Shown one piece after another: positions 37,701 through 49,700 of a stretch of DNA of 64,000 bases. This stretch comes from Polyodon spathula. Its lineage: Eukaryota; Chordata; Actinopteri; Acipenseriformes; Polyodontidae. Positions within the stretch are counted from its first letter, which is position 1, and every line of letters starts with the position of its first letter. The stretch is from contig NC_054538.1 in NCBI RefSeq assembly GCF_017654505.1, forward strand, positions 47,694,489 to 47,758,488, in the 5' to 3' direction. The notes under the pieces were generated by a model. It ran no database searches, was not told the origin of the DNA, and saw only the letters and a list, made by a program, of their open reading frames with translations. Made by a program: the position numbers and the translations under genes.

Positions 37701-40700
37701 TAAAAAATAATTTCAGATGTTGAATTGAACATTGCCACTGAAAGTACAGTTTTGATTCGTTACACTTCTTGTAATTCTTGGTTTATTCATTACATTTTAA
37801 AGTAAAATATTATAGACCGAAGAATGGGATGGGAGCAATAGCAACAAAACATCTTATAACCCCAAAGTCTCTTTTAAGAGAGACCCAAATATTTTGTGAA
37901 AAGCTTAAAGTTTAATAGATATTTTTTAAACTATGTATTTTCAAAATGGGATAGGGAAACGCTGTAGTTCAGGGAGAAGGAACAGAGCCAATAGAATGGC
38001 AAGTTTTAAATGTATTTGAATACTTACTTTTGCTTTTTTTTTTCACTACTTTAATCATTGGTGTCTGATTCTGATTCATTCAATATCTCATGTACACTTC
38101 GGTTTCCGAAAAATTCAACATTTATATAAATCTCGTCGGTCATGTTTATTGCGATAAATTCCAATACGTCTGCCGTTTTTGTTTTTAAATTCTAGCGTAT
38201 GGATATCTGCCAGTGATTTGCCCATTTTTGAAAAAAGTGCCGACCCATGGTGATATGCTGTAATATCAACACCCCCATATATATAATTATGTACCTGCAG
38301 CTAAAACAGGCACAGTTTATGTCCCACCCAGCAAACTTATGATTGGGCTACCGCAGAGAAAATGCAGATATTTAATTGGTTGATCGTATCTAAGTGGCCT
38401 TTCAGGAAAAAAAAGAAAAAATGTCGAGTACTTTGTTGGAAAGCACGTTTAAAGCTTTATTTATTCTCTCACGCTACGACCCGTCAGAAATGTGTTCACG
38501 ACCCATAATTTAGTAACAGCTGCTGAGGGCACGATGGCCTGGCTTCGCGGGCACGAATTTGTCCACGGGCACCACTTGGAGGACCACTGGAATAAACCAA
38601 GAATTACAAGAAGTGTAACAAATCAAAACTGCACTTTCAATGGCAATTTTCAATTCAACATCTGAAATTATTTTTTAATTAATGCATTTTGTTTTATGGG
38701 ACTATTTTTTCTAAGGTTCGGCAGAGGTGTAAGGATATTTAATAAAAATGACTTTTTTGATAATTAAAACATGTTTTTACGATTTTTGGCTTTTTTTTTT
38801 TTTTTTTTTTTTTGGTAAATGTTGATTGATCCATTTTATAAATTCAATAAGGCACTTAAGGGTGTGGGATATACCCCACACCCTGTCGTGCCTTATTGCT
38901 TACTTACAGTACAATAATACAACATAAAATTGACTGAATGACAAGACCCAAAAATAATTGTAATATTGTTTTTAATACAGTAGCCAGCACAAATATAGTA
39001 TTAAGCGGTTGACTGTGCCAGCTTAGTTTGAAAACCCTTTTTTTTAGCAGTCATTTTAACGTTTTCCTCGAAGTGCTTAACACAGAAAACCCGCCCCTTC
39101 AACTCTCTGATTGGTTAAATGTTGTGTCAAGACGTAACACAGCTGTCATGTGGTTCCCAGATTTCTTTTTTTTTTCACCCAGCAACGCGCAAGTGATCTA
39201 GTCTGCTATAAGCGCAGTCAATCCTTATTGTTAAAGGCACAGTAGCATCTGCAAGACAGGCGGATCGGGATGTCGCCCGGATGAAGAGGCCTGGGGAGAA
39301 GCCCGAGTATACCGCAAGCAAATTGACAGTACTATATTGTAGTTACTGAAAGGAGTGACAAACGACCAGAAAGCTGACTTAAGACTCTGGCAGTTTGAAT
39401 ATGAAGTGCAGTTACAACAATTAAAGACTCAGAGCAAGATCAGTGACTTTTTTAAAACCAGCTCTCTATATACAGTGTATTTGACTGTTGTTGAGACATT
39501 CTATTTCATTTGTGTTTTTTCATGTTTTTAGTTTTCAGTTAATTGTGCAGGGGTTTCCCAAACAGTAAACCCAATTTTGGCCAATCCGTGTTTTTCACTT
39601 ATTTAGACTCAAATAGGTACCAATCTGCACGAATCAAAGGGGGTCTACTGTGTGTGTCTAACTTATATACAGCTTCACAGGTAGACAGTCATTTAACACC
39701 TGGTTGTAGATAAGACTGTAAAAATAGTCATTTTTTAAAAGTACGCATATCTATCTTGGGGTTCTAATGCCTCCTTCACAGGGAGAGAAATAAAACAACT
39801 TAGAGAAACATGAAAGTAAAGTAAAATTTAGAGAAATAAAGAAAGTGTTGCAAGAGGTACAAAATGTATTTCAAGGCTGGGTTATTATCATTTAACTATT
39901 ACCCCCTCATGGTTTAATTTAACATATACTTAACAATTTTTTGTTGAAAATACAAGAACATACAACACTATATAACTATTAAGCACTCAATAGTGCTGAA
40001 TAGTGCTTAGTTGGAGAAGTAGGATGTTTCTCCGAGGCTTATCTGGGATAAATTTACATAAGCCATGGTAAATCTTATTCCCTGAAATTTCCTGTTAAAT
40101 CTGGTTATTCATGCATGTCCTGTAAAATAATCTTAGATAAACCAACATGGGAACAATACATTATCTAATGTTTGACAATAACTGCTGTTAAGATGAAAGA
40201 TTAAAAGGTGGAACTTACTTTGTTACTCCATAATCGATTCCAATTGTGGCCAGATACTTTGCAACAAATCTCTTCTCACAGTAGCGTTTTATTATACAGC
40301 TCTGGAAAATAACAGACAATAGTGTAATGGGCATATGCATAAAAGATGGAAGTAATTTTCGGCGATTTATAAAACTTATTTTACCAGCCAGTGATGGTCT
40401 TAGATGTGATTTAGTGTCACGGATTGTTACCATGACATGTTATCTAACCAATTGTCACTGGTATGCAAATGAGCTGTGCCATCTACTTAAGACAAATATA
40501 ATACATACAATAATAATACATCTAAAATCTGTTTCTCATACAGTAAACCATAGAAAAAGCTTCTTAGAAATAAATACAGCTAGATTGAAAAATTCTGTCT
40601 GTCACGCAATTCTACTTGGTTTCATAGCAAAACTGGATTAGAAAATGCTACATATTTCTTGCAGTTTATTTGCAGTTACTGAAATACGACTTTTTGAAAT

Positions 40701-43700
40701 AATTAGACCTACAAGAATACAATCTAGTTTGACACAAATATGTATTTTTATATATAAATAGTAAACATCCAAACGTGTTGGGGGACTTGTAATGAAATAT
40801 TATTTATTTTAAAATGACTTGAGCTCTAAATCGGTAGATGGAATGCTATGAAAAATGTCAGGCCAGTGACCTCATTTTTGCTGTTCAATCTATCATTTTG
40901 GTAATTGTAAACACATGACATTTAGAAATAAAAAACAATAAAAATATTTCAACATTGATTTTTTTTAAAAATTGGAATTATATTTATTCTGGATTTAAAT
41001 ATTAATAATGAGTGTTTTAGGATCTCGTAAATGCTATCAAACCTGGACTGAAATATTCAACCTCAAAACTTTCTAAAAAAATAACTATCAAAACAACACC
41101 GCAAGAAAGATTTAACATGTTTTTTTTAATTTAAATTTGTACTACTCTGCAACTATCAAAACAGAAAATGGTGTTGTATCCATTAATTAATTAACTAATT
41201 AATTATTTCAAGCAATTGAACCTCAAAACCCATATGCACAAACACACAGTAATGAGGAGTGTCAGACTGTGCTGGTGTTTCTTTGTACCTATGCGAGTGA
41301 TAATCATGACTACCACCACATTTCACAGAGAAGTCTGTCTGGCAGTATTCACAGTAGACTTGAGTTTGAGACACTTGACTTCTTTTAATGAATGACCATT
41401 CTGTGGTAAATGCCTCTCGATCTCTTAGATGCAGGAGTGTGACATTTTTGTTTGATTTGTGATTCCTATTTTAATAACTAATAAGGCTGGGGTTTTGTCA
41501 CGGAAATCTGGACTAAAAATCACGGAGCAGTTGCAGTAAATGTGTTCAAAATCATGGAGCAGTCGCGGCAAATGTGTTCAAAATCATGGAGCAGTCGCGG
41601 TAAATGTGTTCAAAATCATGGAGCAGTCACAGGAAATGGTGTGTGAAGTCACAGGGATGAAAATTCTACTTTTTTTTTAAAAAACAATTTTACATACAAT
41701 ATACAGTACCTACATAAACATAAAATTAGTCTGTCTACTCTAGAAGTAGGAAAAAAAGGAATATTAAACTAAATATTTATTTATTAGTCAGTTAGCCAGT
41801 TATCCCCAAGTATATTTTTGTATGCAGATAATGATCGTAACAAGAGTTGGGAAATTCCATGTGTTTCCAGAACTGGTAAACGTGCATTTAATTTCACTGA
41901 CAATTTTGTAGTAAGCATGGTATTACGCTGTGCTATACAGTTGTCTTCAAAAAGTAGAATGGCTGTGCTGTGATACTTCGCTTGATTTGGGTCAAAGACC
42001 CAACAGGCAATGAAAAATGTTGCTGCAGGTTGACAAAATCTGGCAGCAGAGTTGCACTGCATGTTTCAATTTTTTCAGCACTGCCAATTGACTTAAAGTG
42101 CGAATTGCTACACTGCAATGTAAGGTAACCAAGCTAGTTCAACATAATTAATTAAACCATGAAAAAAGCATTTTTTTGTTATTTTTGTGTTTGTGTTGCA
42201 AAGTTCAATGTTCGCTACTAAAATCCTTAGCCTTACTGGCAAGCAACTAAGTAAATATGTGATTGATAATGATTGATAATGACAAATCTATAAGGGCTTC
42301 TGATTTTCGGTGTTTTACTCTCCTTTAAGAATCTCTTGTTAAGCAATTCCTGTACCTCGATCACAACTGAGAACCGTGTTTATAGTAAAATTTATTTAAT
42401 TTTTTTTCTATGAAAGAAGTTGCAGTTAAAAGAAATCCAAAATCATATTTAATAAAACAAACAAAAAAAAAAAAATCACTCAAAACGAGAGGTATATTTT
42501 ACATTTTTCCAATACACAATTATTTTTTATTTATTTTTTTTTAAACAGTGCTGTGTTTTTTTTAACAACCCTGTGACAGAGACAGCATGATTCTTGGTGA
42601 TAAATCTCCCTCCCCGACCTGTGAGGGAGCTGGGTAAAGGGAACATTGTGCCCTGGACTGGATGGCCCAACAATTCATCCCCATGGTTGTGGAAGTTAGA
42701 TGGTCAGCCATCTGGAACGGGGAGTGTGGAAGGGTGGTGAGCAATTCATGGACACAGAGACAGAACTTTATTGGTAACGCCACTCAGGCGCACTGATTTC
42801 TTCCAACCCACAGAGGACAATGTTGTCCGTGGCCTGAATACTGCCAGCAGTAAACAGGACCACAGGTTTACCAATTCTGTTATAGGGTTCAGTGCCCATG
42901 CAAGTGCTAAAAATAATAATGAAAACAAAAGGCGAAAGAAACAGGGAAAATAAAACACAGTAATAAAACTACAAAATAAAAGGTGCTGCTCTTGGCAGCG
43001 TTACCCCGACCGCTGCTATCCGCACGGCCCGGGTCTCCGTCTTACACTGTTGTGTTCCCTCCACCTATACACACTCGGGGTGTGCCGAAGGATTCCCCGA
43101 TCTCTATAATCTTTCTTTTTTCTTTTGGTTGGTTTTCTTTCTTTTCTCTGGCCATGCTCGGTCCGGCGGCAAAGTTTCGCCCGCTGGCTCGTTTCGTCTT
43201 AGAGGGGGAAGCCCGAGGGAACACAGCGCATAATCTTTATAGGGCCAGCAATTCCCCCAAGGCTCGCCTCTCAGAGAGAGGGAAAGCTACACACCCTCTC
43301 TCCCACCTCTCCATGTCACTGCCATGACCGACAGGCGGATATTGTAAGGCTGCTGCCCTCTTCCTGCAGCACTATGAATGTGCCAGAAAAGTCAGCACAG
43401 GTCTCTCCTGTTACAGGGCAGAACTACAGTACACCAAGTCATCGACCCGGAAGGGAAGCAATATGGCAACCGCGGACTGGAGGAGAAACGGTTGCAATCG
43501 CTATCAGAGGGAGCGTGACTGACGGTATATAAGAGCGAGGTGTTCTGTTCTTTTGTATGGTTAAACGCTGAACTGGAAAGAGAAACATATTGTTATTGTG
43601 AGTGTTTAGTTTGCTTTGTCGTCTAAAATCTACTTGTTTGTTGTAATTCGACAGCTAAAGCAATCCGGAGCTGTAGCTACAGGCCAGCACAAAACCCGGA

Positions 43701-45606
43701 CAACACTGCACTTGTTCATAATTAAACTGCATTTTCACCATGAACTTGTGACTGTGTTTGGATTTACTGTGTATGTTTATTAAATACTGGGCATTTAACA
43801 GAGCACTGTGTACTGCCAGTTCTCATTATTCTTACTGTTGTCATCAGACTTTGGATTATAAATAAACATAATTTCACCAGTACTTTGTTGTTTGTCTTTG
43901 TCCTGAGCCCTATATCACTTCTACATCTGCACACTACAAACCACTTTGCCACAAACCTACAATATTATCAAACCCTGGTTCCCTGAAATAGAAATATATC
44001 CATTACACAAGGGGTTAACCTATTACAGTCAGCACTCAGATATCCATTAACCAGATACACATCAGTCGTGTTTTACCACCAACCTGCGGGATCATTTAGT
44101 AAGGCAGCACCCGACAAAATACGACAGCGGGAACACAACTAAAAAACAAAAGGAAGCAACATCTTCAGTGACAGCTCATTTTGGAAAGAAAGTTGATCCA
44201 AAATGCATGCGTCAGAGCAAAAGAAATAACAGGCCTGATAGTATAGTAGAGGGAGCTGCATTTAAACATCTGATTGTGAACCTTGCTCTGGGCTACGAAA
44301 TGCCCTGTCAAAATTCATTACTCTGGATCACAAACATGCAAAAGAAAAGCTTAGGCAGGATTTAATTCAGTAGTGTAATTCAATGTCCATCACTACCGAC
44401 ATAGGAACAAGCATGGCACAAGAAGTGTTTTTAACAATCACCTGTCATTACATTAAGCAAAACTGGGAACTCGAGTCAAAAGTATTAGCGACACGAAAAC
44501 TACACAAGAGACACAGCTGTGAATTTCGCAGAAGCGTTCAATCAGATAAACAGAATTTGAAGAGGCTACAAAAGTAACAGCTTGTGTTCATGACAACGCG
44601 GCCAACGTGTGCAGAGCAATGCTTTTGCCTTCTGCAAGCGAGCGTGCTGTGCTACTTTTTGGTAGCGTGGTAAGTGTGAGCTTGGAGGATGTACAACAAG
44701 TCCATACGTTAGGGGCAGAAGCAAGGAGTGCTTTAAATAGGAAACAAACAGAAATACTGAACACAGAAAAAGCACCACTCAAGTTAATAAAGGATGTAAA
44801 AACAAGGTGGAACACAGTTTAGTATATGTTTGAACAACTTCTTGAATTAAAATGGCCTGTTATTGCTGTTTTTATCAAACCCAGATTTGACCAAAAAGTC
44901 TGGACGCAGCTACTTTAGATCTCACGACTGAGCACTGGAAGCTAATGGCTGAGATACTACTTCTACTATTACAGCCATTCGAACTGGCTACAGTACTTTT
45001 GAGTGCAGAGAAAAACATTACGGCTAGTTCTTTGTACCCACTTGCAACAGAAAAAATAAATGGGTGCTCAGCACCCCCAACAATTTGTCTTGAAAAAACA
45101 TTGCTCCAAAATCAAAATGGCTAAAATGAAAATGTCCAGCAGAGCACGAAAAAACCTACGGTAAAAGCTGCCTGTAAGTGTGCACATCGTTGCTGCCGGT
45201 GTCTGTCAGCAACAGCACATCTGATCTACAACCCATTCACAAACTTGCTCAGCGTCAGCTGGCCCATTCTATCAGAATTAAATTGAATTCTGACTAATCT
45301 CGTCCTGCGAGCATTACTCATTATCATAATGTATTATTGTTGACATTCTTTTTACATTGCACCTCCCAGCACTAAGCTACGAGACAGATGTACTGTATCA
45401 TTGGTTAATGAAGTGCAAACAGAGGGAGGGACGGTTCAATCACAAGTGTTCACAGGAAGAGTCACTGTGTGATGTTTGTGAGCTCCATGCCAACTCAAAA
45501 ATGTTTAACAAGAAAGAACGAAGAAGAGCTGTCTAAAGTGGCAGTGAAATGTTCTAGGATTAACAAATGCTGAGGGAAGAAATGGGTGCACAACAATTTG
45601 TCCATG

Positions 45607-45668
<62 letters not shown>

Positions 45669-46640
45669 CAAATGTCAGTCAAGTACTACCTTTTCCGGTT
45701 CTAATCTGTCTTTAATTTAACTAACACTGTCTTACCCGAATTTTAAATTACAATACTTTAAAATGCAACAGTGCAATACACATTCTAACTCCTTTCATGT
45801 CCTCAATATATATAAATTGCTAATTTATATAGACATTTCAATTTCAATTAATTTTGTAATTCGGTGTCATTCCCCCCAAAACACTGCCACTAAAAATGAA
45901 TACAAAACAGGTAGATAATTTAGTTTTGCTCAAATTATTACAAAAAAAAAAAGAGCAAGTAGCTATGACATGGTTCAAGTAGTATAAAATTGTGAACGAA
46001 ACACAATCTTGAGAAGTGCATCGATTTCTCAATACCTTACGTAGTTCTGCTGTTTAACTCTAAAACATGTGCTTTCACGAAAAGGGTTAGAATGTGTAGG
46101 TTTAAAAACAGCATACCGTTTCTTTTTCCCCTGAATTGAGCATCCAGCAATGCACCATAACAAAACTGTAAATCCTTTGCCACTGTAAATTTCAAGATCT
46201 GTGAAACTATATAAAGTCTCTCAAATGTAAACATCTAACATTCTGTACATCCAGCCGATCATCACTGTGATGCAGCGCACTCTCCATTGTCTGACGAAGT
46301 TTCTGTTTCTTTTTTTTTTTTTCAAAGCTGTGTCGTTTGTACAGGTTCTGTAACAGTGGTTAGCAAACTACAGTTGCGCAGACACTGCAGGCCGAACAAC
46401 TCATCTGACTACTATCGTTACTGAACTCCAGCCATGGGTAAATTTTACAGTAAATCCTTAGACACAATTGTATGTTGTTTGTCTTAACTGATGCTGTCTG
46501 TGTTGCCTTGCCCCTTCCACTGCTTGTAAGGGGGATGGGAGGGAATGCAGAGTTTAGGGTTATAAACCTTAACATAACACATTTCCCTACTTTTGTCATT
46601 TTAATATCAACCCTAATTGAAATTGATGCACTAACTATGT

Positions 46641-46726
<86 letters not shown>

Positions 46727-49700
46727 GTAGGGTAGGTGGAGGAGTCAGGCAAAGCACCTGGCTCCAATTTGTTTTGATGGGGCCCTGCATAAAAGCAGCC
46801 GTGTGTGCAGCTGTGTGGAGATCTGTCTGGTCGGAATCAGTGAAGGTACCATGGGTGTGTAAACTGTCCTGGTAACTGGAAAATGGCATAGCCATCCAGT
46901 GTGGTTAGTTGGGGAGAAAAAAAAAAAAAGTTTAGTTTAGCTCTCCATGTGGGAGTTAGGTTTTTGTTTTGTTTTGTTTGTATAGTTGTTATTTTGTAAA
47001 AACGTACTTACTGAAAAAGTTCCGGTGTTGGGTTAAGTAACACAGTGTAACAATTTTTTTTTTTTTTTTGGTTCCTGGGTAGTATGTGTTATTTCCTAAT
47101 TGCTTATGCCTCAAAAGTATAGAAAATGGCTATTATTCCCCACAAACTTTGCTTTTGTGACCAGGACAGTGATATTTTGAAATTTACCTATTTTCTAGAA
47201 CATTCCAGATAGATTCAGTGCTGAGTAAACTTGGAGTAACTTCTAGAACTTTCTAGAACTTTCCAGTAATATAAATAGTAGTATAAATACAGGGGCCTTA
47301 AGCCCACCAGTTCAGTTTAGTTCCAGCTGCCTAAGTGGATACATATTTGCATTTTTCCGAGATGGCATCAAGAGGCTGCAATGGTGGCATTCCTGATGGG
47401 TCTCCAAGGTGGTTTTACCAAGTTTCCCTGCTATCTTTGCCTTTGGGACAGCAGGGACACGAAGGCGCACTACTACAGGTGGGACTGGCCACAGCCGACC
47501 GAGTTCTCTGTGGGGAGGAACAGCGTCAAGTGGGAGCCACTGGTGGACCCCCGGAAGGTGCTGATGCCACCACTGCACATCAAATTGGACCTTATGAAAC
47601 AACTGGTCAGAGCTCTAGATAAGGAGTCGGCAGCCTTCAAGTACCTTCAAGACTAAGCTGTCTAAGGCAAAGATTATTTTGAAGAAGCCCACCTCCATCA
47701 CAGCCCCAACCGCCACCCCTGTGAACCAGCCCAGCACTGCTGGGGGCGGTCCCTTGCTCCATACTCCTGCTGGAGTGTCCGGACCTCCAGTTTCTGGGCC
47801 TAGATCCCAGGTCGGGGCACCACCAGACACAGTTGCTCACCTGGACCCCTACTTCGTTCTCTCTGATCTCCCAGACTTTGCTGTGCTGTCGCCAGACGTC
47901 TCTGGTTTTCCCCGTCTCCTGCTTCGCTCCCCTGGCGGATCTGACATTGTTACGCCGGCTCCAGACCTCTCACCTCTGCTGACTGTTACAACCTCCCCCT
48001 CCCGGCTGGCGCTCTAGTCGGCCATACCATCCCGTTTGGGTAACTCATTGCCAGTTTGTGGTTCCTGCTTGGGAGCACCGGAGAACGAACAGACCCATCC
48101 TCATGCCCGCCCACAAGAAAGGGTGAAAATGTAAAATCTTTTGGTGGGGTGGGGGGGTTGTGCTACGTACAAGGGGGAGGGTATGTGGCAGGGTAGGGGG
48201 AAGAGTCAGACGAAGCACCTAGCTCCAATTTGTTTTGATGGGTCAAACACCACAATCACGCCTGATGCGTGGAAGGCTGCGTACAGCCGTGAAGAGACCT
48301 GTCTGGTCGGAATCGGTGAAGGTACCGTGGGTGTGTAAATTATTGTGGTAACTTGAAAATGGCATAACCTTCCAGTGTGTTTAGTGAGACACAAAAAACA
48401 AAAAACTTTTAGTTTAGTTTAGCACTCCATTTGTTATTTTGTAAATAAAAGTGTGCAACTTTACAAGTGATGCAATATTTGCCGTTATAAAACTACCCAG
48501 AACTCTAGTTTCTGAGTAAAAGCATCAATCGCCTCTTAAAGTACTCGGTCTTCATTTGTAGTTTCAGGGTGTTTTGTTTCCTGGTGTCTTTTTAATTTGC
48601 TTTGCTTCATGCTGTCGTTTGCAAACATTTGGCCACAGATTACAAGGTACGAATGTGTCTTCTTTTTTTCTGTTTTAGGCAAAGGTTCAGTTCCAGGCTG
48701 CTTTGAAGTTATTTTCAATTTTTGATTCCAGACGCACCAGATTTTCACAAAATTTCACATAAGTTATCTCACCGTTTCTCAGGTGAATTCAAATTCTCGC
48801 GATACTATCCATGAACAGGACCAAGGGAAAATGCAGATAACCTTGATTGCAATGTAGCCTATCCTAACAACGTTGTACAAATGTATTGTTAACAGACAGC
48901 TGACCTTGGAAGTTTTGTACTCTGGGAACTATTTTTAGTGAAACTTCAAAATAAATTTATTACCAAAGCCCCTGTAATGGGTAGCGTTGGGAACCTCTGC
49001 ACTAGAGCAACCATCTTGAAAAGACAGTTAGAGCCGATAAGTGTAAAGATATCAGGACATTAATGAAAATTAAAATTACAGGTACGTTATTTAGTAGCAA
49101 CACGTGTGGACGTACAACACTGTATTTTTCAGAACCTCACTTTAAGTGTATTTGTATTTATGTTTTTCGCTGTTCTTGTTTTAAATTTCTTGATGCAACT
49201 CTTCATTAAGCCAGATTTTTACACAACACTACTCACACACGTTTGGTGACCATCACAACTCTCTGCACTTGCAAGCACTTGTATATTATCAGCGAACAAG
49301 GCCTCACCAGGTACATTTATGATACCATAAAAAAGGACTAATTGCAATTTTATGATATAAAAGCATTGCAAATTGTTATGGTTTTGTATATTTAGCTGGG
49401 AATTGTGCAACATGCGAATTAAATAGTAAAGTGGAAGTACTTTTTGGATTTATTTAAATTTTAATACATTAGTTATGCACTTTAGCTTTGTATGAATTTA
49501 TTTAAAATGTATATGACTGACCTGTTATGTTTGACCTATCAGAGCAATAAACAAATGTAGCAAAATACCTTATCTCCAATTTATCATTGGATAGGCCTGG
49601 GATTAAGATGCAGTACAAATAGAGAGGGCAGGCTGTATTTTTTTTAACGAAAAGCACTTAGGCTTCATTAATAAATAAAATAATTTCGAAGTGTATATGC

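Larger units (their letters stand above)
34562..38906. repeat. Nested inverted-repeat complex
   Basis: Several inverted pairs nest here: 35021-35057 with 35512-35547; 35611-36079 with 37814-38280; about 37660-37787 with 38591-38702. The right edge has a perfect 10-bp-stem hairpin (38846-38897). Its end sequence GTAAGCAATAAG recurs, inverted, at 34562. A LINE piece and a Harbinger transposase sit in the central loop. Confidence 0.6.
46723..48470 (+). mobile_element. Small element with direct LTR-like ends
   Basis: 46723-47010 and 48183-48460 are direct copies: GTGGYAGGGTAGG, then CCAATTTGTTTTGATGGG, TCTGGTCGGAATC, GGTGAAGGTACC-like and TTAGTTTAG. The left copy has GCATAAAAGCAG (TATA-like); the right copy has AAATAAAAG (poly(A)-like). 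A purine run AAGGGGGAGGGTA stands just before the right copy, where a polypurine tract belongs. The ~1.15-kb inside holds two short ORFs and no RT, so it would be non-autonomous. Confidence 0.65.

Noticed and set aside
43042..43327. GC-rich frames on both strands near 43.1 kb
   Set aside because: They lie in the LTR-like unit; no domain and both strands open, as expected from composition.
46472..46895. Open frames with long Tyr-Ile repeats
   Set aside because: Created by the (TA)n microsatellite.
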